A stretch of DNA of 12,857 nt from Candidatus Equimonas enterica (GTDB lineage: Bacteria; Bacteroidota; Bacteroidia; Bacteroidales; Bacteroidaceae). Positions within the stretch are counted from its first letter, which is position 1. Each line of letters begins with the position of its first letter. The notes under the pieces are model-generated. The model made no database searches and was not told the DNA's origin. It saw only the letters and a program-made list of their open reading frames with translations. Below, piece by piece: positions 1 to 6,914 of this stretch. The translations under genes and the position numbers were made by a program. The stretch lies in NCBI GenBank assembly GCA_018066225.1, contig JAGHRU010000077.1, positions 1-12,857 on the forward strand, written 5' to 3'.

Positions 1-857
1 ACTATGACGTTCCCAACCTGCGCGACTCCGTCCACACGGTGTGTCCCGACTGCGTGATGTGGGGGCTCGGCGGCGAAGCCCGCTGGATAGGCAACGAAGA
101 GGGCTGGGCAGGCGAGACCAACTGGTCCACCCTCAACCGTGGTATGCACGCCGACAACTACGGCATGTATGGCACCGAGGACGGCTGGATGTGGCTCCCG
201 GGCGAGAGCGACGCCAAAGCCACCGACCAAGGCTGGTTTTTCCACCCCACGGAGATGCCGCTCTCTGCGGAGCGTCTCTTCCAGATGTATCTCGAGACCG
301 TGGGACGCAACGCCACACTCATCCTCAACTGTCCGCCCGACCGCAGCGGCCGATTGCCCCGTGCCACCGTCCGCACCCTGCGCCAGATGGGCAGGTTGCT
401 GCGCCAGCGGCTGCGCCACGACTATGCCCGAGAGGCCACGCTCTGGACGGTGAGCGACGAGCGCAGAGCGGGTGCGACACGCACCTATGGTGCAGAGCAT
501 CTGCGCGACGGCGATGCCACGACCTACTGGGCCACCAACGACAGCGTCACCACTGCCGTCATCACGCTCTCTTGGCGCAAAGCCATCCCAGCACGCTATG
601 TGCAACTCATGGAGCATATCCGCCTGGGGCAGCGCATCCAGTCCTTCACCATAGAGACCAGCCGCGACGCAGGGCAGACATGGCAGCAGCGTGCGGGTGG
701 GCAGACCCTCACCACGGTGGGCTACAAACGCATAGTCCCCCTGACGGGCACCACCGCCGACAGTTACGCCGCCACGCCCGAGCCTATCAACGCACTCCGC
801 CTTACCATCACGAGCGCCAAGGCATGTCCCACACTCTCCAGCCTGGCCGTTTTCTAA
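1..857 (+). CDS. GH29 alpha-L-fucosidase, C-terminal part with discoidin-like (F5/8 type C) domain; 5' end outside window
   Basis: The open frame runs in from the left edge (first full codon at base 3) and gives about 284 residues. The first ~125 are the end of a GH29 catalytic barrel, with RWIGNEEG, AGETNWSTLN, DQGWFFHP, LSAERLFQMYLETVGRNA and LILNCPPDRSGRLP, all typical of Bacteroidota family 29 fucosidases. The Glu in the GNE motif (about residue 32 of the fragment) is a candidate acid/base; the nucleophile Asp would lie upstream, outside the window. From about residue 135 to the end comes a beta-sandwich of the F5/8 type C kind (AEHLRDGDATTYWAT near its start, ITLSWRKAIPARYVQL, IQSFTIETSRDAGQTW), a likely carbohydrate-binding module. 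Family members remove L-fucose from host or plant glycans, usually in the periplasm or at the cell surface; the signal peptide would be in the missing part. The next gene starts 12 bases later, so the two are probably co-transcribed. The family call is firm; linkage specificity cannot be read. Confidence 0.9.
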   Translation, partial: YDVPNLRDSVHTVCPDCVMWGLGGEARWIGNEEGWAGETNWSTLNRGMHADNYGMYGTEDGWMWLPGESDAKATDQGWFFHPTEMPLSAERLFQMYLETVGRNATLILNCPPDRSGRLPRATVRTLRQMGRLLRQRLRHDYAREATLWTVSDERRAGATRTYGAEHLRDGDATTYWATNDSVTTAVITLSWRKAIPARYVQLMEHIRLGQRIQSFTIETSRDAGQTWQQRAGGQTLTTVGYKRIVPLTGTTADSYAATPEPINALRLTITSAKACPTLSSLAVF

Positions 858-869
858 CCCTCTCGCCCT

Positions 870-1778
870 ATGAAACCCACCCTCCTCCTTATCGCCATAA
901 GCCTCCTCGCCAATCTCTGCGCAGGGGCCCAGACCTTCGAGCAAGCGGACTACCGCAGCCTCGACACCTACGACAGTTGGGAGGCATCGCCGCTACGCGA
1001 CGGCCGTCTAAGGGGACATGTGGCCGTAGCGAGCAACCCCCAAGTCGATGCCGTCAATCCGAGCGCACATGTGCTCGCCTTTCAGCGGTCGCGCTACGCC
1101 AGCAACCTCTACGGTGCACGCATCGGCCTGTGTGAGCCCATCGCCCTCACGCCCCGAGAGCGCTATGTCCACGCCTTGGTGTGGAAGCCCAAGGCAGGGC
1201 GCGTGATGCTCATCGCGCTGGGCAAACGCACGGAGCGTACGGCGCAAAATCCGGCGACGGAGCAACTCAGCGAACTCTCGCTGACCCCCGTCGTACCAGG
1301 ACGCTGGTGCGACGCCGTCTTCCCCGTCAAGGGCGCAGCGGGCAGCACCATCCTCGACCTCGTCATCGTGCCCGACTGCGAGTCGCCCCACAACTTGCAG
1401 GCCGACTTCGCGGCATATATCGACGATATCGTGGTGACCGACAGCCCCGAGCCACGCACGCTGCCGACCGCCGACACAGCCGACATGGCAGCCGTAGCCT
1501 CCACGCTCTGCCGCGTCACAGGGCTGGGACGCAACGGCCTCATCACCGCTACGGACGGCTCTGCGCTCAGCGGACAGCAAGTCACCGCCCGAGAGGCCTT
1601 CACCGTCCGCGCTGTGCCTGCCGCTGGATTTACGGCCGAAGCCATCATTGTCCGCAGCGGCGAGCAGACGCAACGCCTCACCGCGGCCGACATCACCCCC
1701 GAAGGGCATTGCACCATCCAGGCGGAGATGATGACGGGCGATGTAGAGATAGAAGGCATCTTCGCAGAACGAAAATAA
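870..1778 (+). CDS. Secreted two-domain protein of unknown function, downstream of the fucosidase
   Basis: This is a 302-residue protein with a clear signal peptide (MKPTLLLIAISLLANLCAGA, cleavage likely before QTF). Residues ~21-195 look like a jelly-roll or carbohydrate-binding-like beta-sandwich: alternating hydrophobic strands, YVHALVWKPKAGRVMLIALG, and an acidic DFAAYIDDIVVTD strand at the end, a pattern seen in galactose-binding-like folds. Residues ~210-302 form a second small beta domain (VTGLGRNGLITATDGSALSG, FTVRAVPAAGFTAEAIIVRSG, ending GDVEIEGIFAERK). This resembles the short C-terminal modules often attached to Bacteroidota glycoside hydrolases. No catalytic motif is visible. The start was chosen because it gives the signal peptide and lies 12 bases after the fucosidase stop. 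The position suggests an accessory glycan-binding role beside the fucosidase, but that is inference; I do not recognise a named family. Confidence 0.75.
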   Translation: MKPTLLLIAISLLANLCAGAQTFEQADYRSLDTYDSWEASPLRDGRLRGHVAVASNPQVDAVNPSAHVLAFQRSRYASNLYGARIGLCEPIALTPRERYVHALVWKPKAGRVMLIALGKRTERTAQNPATEQLSELSLTPVVPGRWCDAVFPVKGAAGSTILDLVIVPDCESPHNLQADFAAYIDDIVVTDSPEPRTLPTADTADMAAVASTLCRVTGLGRNGLITATDGSALSGQQVTAREAFTVRAVPAAGFTAEAIIVRSGEQTQRLTAADITPEGHCTIQAEMMTGDVEIEGIFAERK

Positions 1779-1820
1779 AGCAACCTCCCTTTATTATTAA
1801 CTTATAACACAAAAAACATT

Positions 1821-2204
1821 ATGACATTCACAGAATCTATTACAACTTGTCTCGCCAAGAAGTACGCCACATTCACAGGCCGCGCCAGCCGCTCCGAGTT
1901 CTGGTGGTTTATGCTCTTTGGCATTGTCATTGGCTTGGTGCTCCGTTTCACCTTCCCCATTGATGACACACTGCTTACCTCCGACAACGTGCCGATGACC
2001 AACTACATCGCCAACGTGATTGTCAGCCTCGCTTTCCTGCTGCCCAACATTGGCGTTATGGTGCGCCGTCTGCACGACACGGGGCGCAGCGGCTGGTGGT
2101 GGCTGCTCAATTTCGTGCCTTGCGTCGGCCTCATCGTCCTGATTGTCTTCTGGTGCGGGGAGAGCGAAGAGGACAACGTCTATGGCCCACGCCCCACGAA
2201 ATAA
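1821..2204 (+). CDS. DUF805 family inner-membrane protein
   Basis: The protein has 127 residues. The DUF805 signature is visible: GRASRSEFWWF at residues 20-30 at the start of the first membrane span, VRRLHDTGRSGWWWL at 81-95, and a C-terminal short tail with YGPRP. I predict three hydrophobic spans at about 29-45, 62-80 and 93-112. The family (E. coli YhaH/YhaI type) is widespread in inner membranes and has no established function. The length matches typical single-domain members. Only 42 bases separate it from the secreted protein upstream; that gap is AT-rich and ends in an A-rich leader (acaaaaaacatt) before the ATG, with no Shine-Dalgarno, as is usual in Bacteroidota. No TAnnTTTG box is visible in that gap, so it may be read from upstream. 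A strong hairpin lies 60 bases after the stop. Confidence 0.9.
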   Translation: MTFTESITTCLAKKYATFTGRASRSEFWWFMLFGIVIGLVLRFTFPIDDTLLTSDNVPMTNYIANVIVSLAFLLPNIGVMVRRLHDTGRSGWWWLLNFVPCVGLIVLIVFWCGESEEDNVYGPRPTK

Positions 2205-2264
2205 CGACACAGCGCGACAAACACCCTACCCGACATTTTGACCAACGCCCGTGTCGGGACACGC

Positions 2265-2304
2265 AACAAGGCAAATACGACCTGCGTATTTGCCTTGTTT
2301 TGTT
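2265..2304 (+). terminator. Perfect 15-bp hairpin, rho-independent-like terminator of the DUF805 transcript
   Basis: AACAAGGCAAATACG (2265-2279) pairs perfectly with CGTATTTGCCTTGTT (2285-2299) around the 5-base loop ACCTG. The right arm continues into TTGTT, giving a T-rich tail on the + strand. It lies 60 bases after the DUF805 stop. The left side has no matching A-run, so it reads as a + strand terminator rather than a bidirectional one. Confidence 0.7.
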
Positions 2305-2378
2305 GGCACTCTGCGCCTTTCCAGCCCTCTCGCGGCAAGGCACAAAAATCGGCCTGTCCCTTCGGCGCGTTCCGCATT

Positions 2379-2450
2379 GGGCAGACCGTAAAAACTATCT
2401 GCGCAGACCGTTTCACCTATCCGCGCAGACCGTAAGAGCCATCCGCGCAC
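2379..2450 (+). repeat. Tandem 22-base repeat array, locus 1 (3 full units plus the start of a fourth)
   Basis: Units start at 2379, 2401 and 2423, and each is exactly 22 bases. Each begins GSGCAGACCGT, then carries a variable block of about five bases, and ends in a CTATCT/CTATCC/CCATCC tail. A fourth start, GCGCA, is at 2445. The block between the conserved parts varies (AAAAA, TTCAC, AAGAG). The same unit appears in inverted orientation at 8765-8852. In both places it reads GCAGACCGT in the direction of the upstream gene (DUF805 here, the Dcu-type carrier there). Confidence 0.85.
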
Positions 2451-2451
2451 C

Positions 2452-2512
2452 GGCAGTTTTGCCACCGTCCCCGGCAGTTTTGCTGCCGGGTTGAGGCAGT
2501 TTTGCTGCCGGG
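2452..2512 (+). repeat. GGCAGTTTTGC triplicate array with an internal CCCGGCAG/CTGCCGGG hairpin
   Basis: GGCAGTTTTGC occurs at 2452, 2473 and 2495, spacings of 21 and 22, so it keeps nearly the period of the preceding 22-base array with a different sequence. The middle copy sits in a hairpin: CCCGGCAG (2470-2477), loop TTTTG, CTGCCGGG (2483-2490). The third copy is followed by CTGCCGGG again, but its left arm is TTGAGGCAG, so only part of the stem survives. The array ends 2 bases before the helicase stop codon and may contribute to termination on the - strand. Confidence 0.7.
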
Positions 2513-2513
2513 T

Positions 2514-4415
2514 TTAAGTCGTTTCTCCACCGGGCTCAATCACTTCGCCTACTACGCGGCAGCGGGTGTAGAGCTCGCGGTAGAAGCGGTGGCGCGTCAG
2601 CGTGGGCGCGTCGCCGATGATGATGAGCTTGGTGCGGGCGCGCGTCATCGCCACATTCATGCGCCGCAGGTCGCTGAGGAAGCCGATGGTGCCCGAGGCG
2701 TTGGCACGCACCATGCTGATGACCACCACATCGCGCTCCTGACCCTGGAAGGCATCGACGGTATTGACCGTGATGGCGCGGCGCAGCGGTCGCAGGTAGG
2801 CATCGTGGCTGATGAGACGGCGCAGCAGGCTGACCTGTGCACGGTAGGGCGAGATGACGGCAAAGTCGATGCGCTCCTGCATCAAGCGGTCGAGACCGAT
2901 GCGGTGCGCATAGGCTCGCAGCACCCGCAGCGTAAGGGCTGCTTCGCCAGCGTTGATCAGGCTCATGCCGCTACGGTCTTCGCTGTGCTCATCCTCATCG
3001 GCTGCCGCCTCGCTGCTGCTCACCCACACCAGCGGCTCGTCGATGTCGTCGAGGATAGAGCGGTGGTGCACACTCGCGTCGGCCGTGAGACGTCCGCCAT
3101 AAAACCACTGAGAAGGAAACTGCATCAAGGCTTCGCACATACGGTATTGCACCGTGAGCAGCCGCACCACTTCGGGTTTACGCTCTGCCAACTGCTCCAT
3201 CAGCGTACGCGCCAGGCCGCCACGCATGGCCTCGGGGCTCTTGACCGTAGGCGGCAACTGGCAGTGGTCGCCAGCGAAGATGACGCGGTCGGCACGCCGC
3301 ATGGCTATCCAGCAAGCGGCTTCGAGTGCCTGCGCCGCCTCGTCGATGAAGAGGGTGTGGAAACGATGCCCCGTGAGCACGGGATTGGCCGCCCCAGATA
3401 GCGTACACGCCACCACACGGCAGCCGTCGAAGAGTGCCTGACGGATTTGCAGTTCCAGCACATCGGCACGCTCACGCAGGCGTGCCACTTTCTGGTGGAA
3501 GCCCTCGCTGCGCGACTTGCGAGGCTGGGCATAGAGCGCGCGTATGGTGCGGCGGATTTGCCACAACTGCGGATAGTCGGCATGGGCCTCGAAGCGGCGC
3601 TCATAAGTATGGGAGAGCATCGCGTCGGTGACGCGGGTAGGATTGCCGATGCGCAGCACCTCTATGCCACGGTCGGCCAGGAGGCTGCTGATCCAATCGA
3701 CCGCGGTGTTGGACTGCGCGCACACCAGCACCTGCGGCTCACGGCGCAGCACCTCGCTGATGGCCTCAACGAGCGTCGTCGTCTTGCCCGTTCCTGGCGG
3801 ACCATGTACGATGAGCACGTCCTTGGCACGGAGCACATCGCCGACCGCCTGCTGCTGCGAGGCATTGAGCCACGGCAGAGCCACTGGCACAGCAGGCTTG
3901 GCAGAGAAGGCAGCAGGCGTAGCGGTGTGACACACGTCGCGCAAATGCGCCAAGCGATCGCCCTTGGCCTCGGCCACGGCACGCAGCGCATCGAGCATCA
4001 AGCGGTAAGTCGTAGCGTCGAAATGCACCTGCACCGCTGGACGCTGCAAGGCACGCAGCCGCGCGAGAGCCTCTTCGCCCGGTAGCGTGACCACCATGCG
4101 GTCGGTCTCGGCATACGACACCGTGCAAGCGAAGTCGAGATAGCGCAGTCCACCGCTGGCATCGCTGTCGAAGAAACATACGCTGCGGCCATACTCGAAG
4201 TTGTGCTCACGTCCCGTGTCCTCGCGCCGCTCCACCTCTACCACGAGGCGGTCGAGGGCATTGTAGTAGGCGCGGCCTATCTGCACACTGCTCCAGCAGT
4301 CGCCACGACGCGCCATAGCCGCCACACCACGCTGCTCGGTGGCACGGCGATACTCGCGCTGCTCGTAGTCATACTCACAGCGGATGAGACGTATCTGCTC
4401 TGCAAACATAGGCAT
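2514..4415 (-). CDS. Upf1-like superfamily 1 helicase (AAA_11/AAA_12, IGHMBP2-type)
   Basis: The protein has 633 residues with a full SF1B helicase motif set. These are a Q-like LNASQQQAV (183-191), Walker A GPPGTGKTTT (205-214), motif Ia VCAQSNTAVD, Walker B FIDEAAQ (356-362), motif III AGDHCQLPP (381-389), TVQYRM (421-426), VNTVDAFQGQERD (550-562), and motif VI NVAMTRAR (587-594). The N-terminal ~180 residues carry the beta-barrel-type insert region expected in IGHMBP2-like bacterial helicases. It should be an ATP-driven 5'-3' RNA/DNA helicase in the cytoplasm; the substrate is unknown. I chose the ATG at 4415 (MPMFAEQIRL); the ATG 6 bases inside is also possible. The open frame extends to 4469, but that extension is the inverted repeat at 4442-4500 read as protein and is unlikely to be translated. 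It lies 120 bases after the MCE gene in the same direction. Confidence 0.92.
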   Translation of the reverse strand: MPMFAEQIRLIRCEYDYEQREYRRATEQRGVAAMARRGDCWSSVQIGRAYYNALDRLVVEVERREDTGREHNFEYGRSVCFFDSDASGGLRYLDFACTVSYAETDRMVVTLPGEEALARLRALQRPAVQVHFDATTYRLMLDALRAVAEAKGDRLAHLRDVCHTATPAAFSAKPAVPVALPWLNASQQQAVGDVLRAKDVLIVHGPPGTGKTTTLVEAISEVLRREPQVLVCAQSNTAVDWISSLLADRGIEVLRIGNPTRVTDAMLSHTYERRFEAHADYPQLWQIRRTIRALYAQPRKSRSEGFHQKVARLRERADVLELQIRQALFDGCRVVACTLSGAANPVLTGHRFHTLFIDEAAQALEAACWIAMRRADRVIFAGDHCQLPPTVKSPEAMRGGLARTLMEQLAERKPEVVRLLTVQYRMCEALMQFPSQWFYGGRLTADASVHHRSILDDIDEPLVWVSSSEAAADEDEHSEDRSGMSLINAGEAALTLRVLRAYAHRIGLDRLMQERIDFAVISPYRAQVSLLRRLISHDAYLRPLRRAITVNTVDAFQGQERDVVVISMVRANASGTIGFLSDLRRMNVAMTRARTKLIIIGDAPTLTRHRFYRELYTRCRVVGEVIEPGGETT

Positions 4416-4441
4416 TTTCTCGGGGTGATAGGCTGCAACGA

Positions 4442-4500
4442 TTAAGGGTTTAAGGGCGTGGCGGAGCACTGTGGCTGCCTTGCGTCCCTTAAACCCTTAA
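4442..4500. repeat. Perfect 15-bp inverted repeat between the MCE and helicase genes
   Basis: TTAAGGGTTTAAGGG (4442-4456) is perfectly complementary to CCCTTAAACCCTTAA (4486-4500), with 29 bases between. Each arm is itself a short direct repeat of TTAAGGG spaced by one T. It falls in the gap between the MCE stop (4536) and the helicase start (4415). It could be a transcriptional attenuator or terminator, a protein-binding site, or a mobile palindromic repeat. There is no T-run directly after the stem on the - strand, so a classic intrinsic terminator is not clear. Confidence 0.8.
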
Positions 4501-4535
4501 CGCATGGGCTACGCAGCGCGCATGGCGACACTGCC

Positions 4536-5465
4536 CTATTTGTCTTTCTTGCCAAAGACGCTAAAATGGATGTAACGCCCGGGGCGTGACTTGAAGTCGG
4601 TCAAGAGCGAGTCTGCACTGCGGATGGTGCTGTTGAGATTGTCATAGACCCCTTGATCGTTGAGCAGCAAGCCCAGCGAATTGTTCTTGCTATTGACCTT
4701 GGTGTTGAGGTCGGAGAGCATACCCTGCGCCTGCGTTGTGAGGCGACTCAGATTGCTGACCGTGCTTTGCAACTCCCGCATCGTTTGCTCCACATCGGCA
4801 CGCGCGGCCGAGGCTGCCACTTGGTCGATATGACCAGTGGCCGAATTGAGATGCGCCATCATCTGCGGCACGTCACTCTGCATCATCGCGTCGAGGCGCG
4901 CCGAAGTGCTTTTGAGGTTCTCTGTCAGCGCAGCCGCGTTGCTCAAAGTCTGTGCCAAGGCGGGGTCGGCGCTCAGACGGTTGAAGTTGTATAGTATGCT
5001 GTCGAGCTTGGGGAGCATAAGTGCCACCACGGGGATGAGGTTGCTCGCCTGATCAAGTGCCCCTTGGTGCACGCCGCCCTCTATTGTGTCGCCCTGCGCT
5101 ACGTGACGCGTGGGGTCGGGACCGAGGAGGAGGTTCATCTTGATGCCGCCCATGAGCGAACTCTCGAGCTCTGCGTGCGTACCGACGGGCACATACATCG
5201 CTTTGTCGAGCTCTACGGCCACGACGACGCAGCCGTTATCGCTGTAATTGTAGTCTATGTCGCGCACGATGCCGACAGGGTAGCCGTTGGCATAGACAGC
5301 GGCATTCTTGGTCAGGCCCTGTATGTCCTTAAACTTGATGTAATACGTGTTGCTCGACTTGAAGATATTGACGCCCTTCAAGAAGTTGATGCCCACAAAG
5401 AGCAGGGCAACGGCAATGATGGCCGCCAAGGCTATCTTAACCTCTCTCGTGAAATAGGTCTTCAT
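4536..5465 (-). CDS. MCE (MlaD-type) family membrane-anchored protein
   Basis: The protein has 309 residues. An N-terminal anchor helix (about 9-29, IALAAIIAVALLFVGINFL) is followed by an MCE domain (about 38-118: YYIKFKDIQGLTKNAAVYANGYPVGIV, VPVGTHAELESSLMGGIKMNLLLG). A long alpha-helical, coiled-coil-like region follows (about 140-300, with heptad-like LQSTVSNLSRLTTQAQGMLSDL), ending HFSVFGKKDK. MCE proteins form hexameric rings and helical tunnels in the periplasm and carry phospholipids between inner and outer membranes, normally with an MlaE permease and MlaF ATPase; neither is present in this window. The start codon overlaps the amidase stop (ATGA, 5462-5465), so the two are translationally coupled. 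The family call is firm; the lipid cargo is not known. Confidence 0.9.
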   Translation of the reverse strand: MKTYFTREVKIALAAIIAVALLFVGINFLKGVNIFKSSNTYYIKFKDIQGLTKNAAVYANGYPVGIVRDIDYNYSDNGCVVVAVELDKAMYVPVGTHAELESSLMGGIKMNLLLGPDPTRHVAQGDTIEGGVHQGALDQASNLIPVVALMLPKLDSILYNFNRLSADPALAQTLSNAAALTENLKSTSARLDAMMQSDVPQMMAHLNSATGHIDQVAASAARADVEQTMRELQSTVSNLSRLTTQAQGMLSDLNTKVNSKNNSLGLLLNDQGVYDNLNSTIRSADSLLTDFKSRPGRYIHFSVFGKKDK

Positions 5466-6745
5466 TTCTGTTTGCTTAGGGAAATGGCAGTTTTAAGGTC
5501 TATTCGTTTGCCGCCTTGAAAGGCAACGATGAATGTTCCACTTATCTTTTCGCTCACTTTGCGTTGCAGGTGCTTTATCGTGTTGTAGTCTTCCGATGCG
5601 CCGCAAGTGTACTTATATAGGTTGTTCTCCTCGTAGTAGTCGATGTCGTCGAGCCCTTTGAAGTGCTGGTCGTCGAGGCGCAAGCGTCGGTCGGAAGCCA
5701 GGAGTTGCACCTTGAAGACGGGAGGCTGCTGCGCTGCTGCGCGCTGTTTGGCTTCATAGGCTGCGGGATTTTCGTTGCCCAGCAGGGCAGGCTGCTGCGG
5801 CATCACGGGCTGCGTGGTCGTCGGCTTGGGCGCGGCAGGCGTTGGCTTCGGCTGTGTCTCGGCCACCTCTATCGGCTTCACGCTCTGCTTCCCAGCCACG
5901 GCAGGCGCGTCACTATGCACGATGGCAGGCGCGTCGAGGGCGGCGACTTTCTCGCCACGGTACTTCTGGATGCCGTTGTATATGCTGCGCGCCAGCGCCT
6001 TTGTGCCTTCGTCGCTGTTGAGATAGGCCTCCTCTTCGGGCGTAGATATGAAGCCCAGTTCGGTGAGCACGGCAGGCATGGTGGTGGCACGTAGCACGAG
6101 GAAGCCCGCCTGATGCACGCCCTTGTTCTTGCGTCCCTCACGGACGTACTGCTGCTGTATGCAGGAAGCCAAATCGACGCTCTGCTTCATGTAGCTGTCC
6201 TGCATATACTCAAAGATGATGTAGCTCTCGGCCTTGTTGGGGTCAAAGCCTGCGTAAGTGGTCTTGTAGTCTTTCTCGTAGGTGATGACGGCGTTCTCGC
6301 GTTTAGCGACTTCCAGGTTGGAGGCTGCGCGCGCCATACCCATGGTGTAGGTCTCGCTGCCATAGGCAATGCGGCCTGCTGGGAGCGCATTGGTATGGAC
6401 GCTGACGAAGAGGTCGGCCTTGCTGCTATTGGCGATGTCGGCGCGGCGTTGCAGCGGGATGAAGACATCGGTCTGACGCGTATAGATGACCTTGACGTCG
6501 CTACAATTTGCGGTGAGCATACGTCCCAACTCCAAGACGACGCGCAGGTTGATGTCTTTCTCTTTGGAGCACTTGCCGACAGCACCTGCATCGTGACCGC
6601 CATGCCCAGCATCGAGGACGATAGTAAAGGTCTTGGCGGCGTTATCCCAGTTTTCGGCCGCAGCCCACGAGATGCCGACGAGGCAGGCAATGGCGAGGCA
6701 GACCAACTGGCGAAACAAGCGGCGAAAGTGGAAAGGACGGAGCAT
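5462..6745 (-). CDS. N-acetylmuramoyl-L-alanine amidase (Amidase_3) with C-terminal SPOR-like domain
   Basis: The protein has 427 residues. An Arg-rich N-terminus leads into a signal peptide (hydrophobic ~13-29, ending AAA). The Amidase_3 domain spans about 40-262: DAGHGGHDAGAVG supplies Zn ligand His48, KEKDIN supplies Glu62, VSVHTNA supplies His117, and TELGFISTPEEE supplies the catalytic Glu229. A Pro/Ala/Gln-rich linker (about 270-340) joins it to a C-terminal domain (about 345-427, VFKVQLLASDRRL through LYKYTCGASEDYNTI to GTFIVAFQGGKRIDL) that looks like the SPOR-like module of Bacteroidota amidases. It cleaves the amide bond between MurNAc and the stem peptide in the periplasm, and the SPOR-like end would target it to denuded septal glycan. 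It is first in the operon with the MCE gene. A TAACTTTG -7 element lies upstream at 6789-6796. Confidence 0.93.
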   Translation of the reverse strand: MLRPFHFRRLFRQLVCLAIACLVGISWAAAENWDNAAKTFTIVLDAGHGGHDAGAVGKCSKEKDINLRVVLELGRMLTANCSDVKVIYTRQTDVFIPLQRRADIANSSKADLFVSVHTNALPAGRIAYGSETYTMGMARAASNLEVAKRENAVITYEKDYKTTYAGFDPNKAESYIIFEYMQDSYMKQSVDLASCIQQQYVREGRKNKGVHQAGFLVLRATTMPAVLTELGFISTPEEEAYLNSDEGTKALARSIYNGIQKYRGEKVAALDAPAIVHSDAPAVAGKQSVKPIEVAETQPKPTPAAPKPTTTQPVMPQQPALLGNENPAAYEAKQRAAAQQPPVFKVQLLASDRRLRLDDQHFKGLDDIDYYEENNLYKYTCGASEDYNTIKHLQRKVSEKISGTFIVAFQGGKRIDLKTAISLSKQK

Positions 6746-6788
6746 GATGCGTGGCGTTGAGGGTGAGAAACTGCGGAAATAGTGACTG

Positions 6789-6796
6789 CAAAGTTA
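6789..6796 (-). promoter_or_regulatory. Bacteroidota -7 element (TAACTTTG) for the amidase-MCE transcript
   Basis: On the - strand TAACTTTG matches TAnnTTTG exactly, 43 bases upstream of the amidase ATG. No TTTG is found 19-21 bases further upstream (the nearest is about 31 away), so the -33 part is weak or absent. Confidence 0.55.
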
Positions 6797-6902
6797 CCGA
6801 AAAATTCCGAGAAAACGGGGAAGTTGTCAAAGTTTTTATGCCTTTTCACAAAATATAAGATATATTACACAAACAAAGCGAAGGTTTTTGGCAGAAACTA
6901 TG

Positions 6903-6910
6903 TACCTTTG
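6903..6910 (+). promoter_or_regulatory. Bacteroidota -7 element (TACCTTTG) directly before the gene at 6915
   Basis: TACCTTTG matches TAnnTTTG exactly and ends only 4 bases before the chosen ATG. An upstream TTTG at 6887-6890 is 12 bases away, shorter than the usual 19-21. With normal geometry, transcription would start at or beside the start codon. Confidence 0.55.
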
Positions 6911-6914
6911 CGGC

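Larger units (their letters stand above)
2205..2513. other. 309-base gene-free region between convergent genes: terminator plus repeat arrays
   Basis: No convincing gene lies here; short open frames crossing it are made of repeat sequence and show no family features. It holds, left to right: a short hairpin (CGTGTC/GACACG, 2250-2263), an overlapping alternative stem (CCCGACA 2229-2235 with TGTCGGG 2252-2258), the strong 15-bp hairpin at 2265-2299, a stretch with no obvious structure to about 2378, three 22-base tandem repeats at 2379-2444, and three GGCAGTTTTGC copies at 2452-2505. The last array abuts the stop codon of the convergent helicase gene. Confidence 0.8.

Noticed and set aside
41..1135. 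A 364-codon + strand frame overlapping the fucosidase and the next gene
   Set aside because: It overlaps two genes with strong protein features, and its Arg/His/Pro-rich translation is a frame-shift shadow of GC-rich coding sequence.
1774..1795. AT-rich hairpin AATAAAG/CTTTATT overlapping the stop of the secreted protein
   Set aside because: The stem has only seven weak pairs with an 8-base loop and no good T-run, so it is unlikely to terminate transcription.
2379..2512. CRISPR array
   Set aside because: The units are 22 bases head to tail with conserved ends and only about five variable bases. There are no 30-40 base spacers and no cas genes nearby.
2502..3401. Long + strand frames opposite the helicase (also 3447-4085)
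   Set aside because: They are antisense to a helicase with the full SF1 motif set; their translations have no recognisable feature.
6828..6831. A -33 TTTG for the amidase promoter
   Set aside because: It lies about 31 bases from the -7 element, beyond the 19-21 usually seen.
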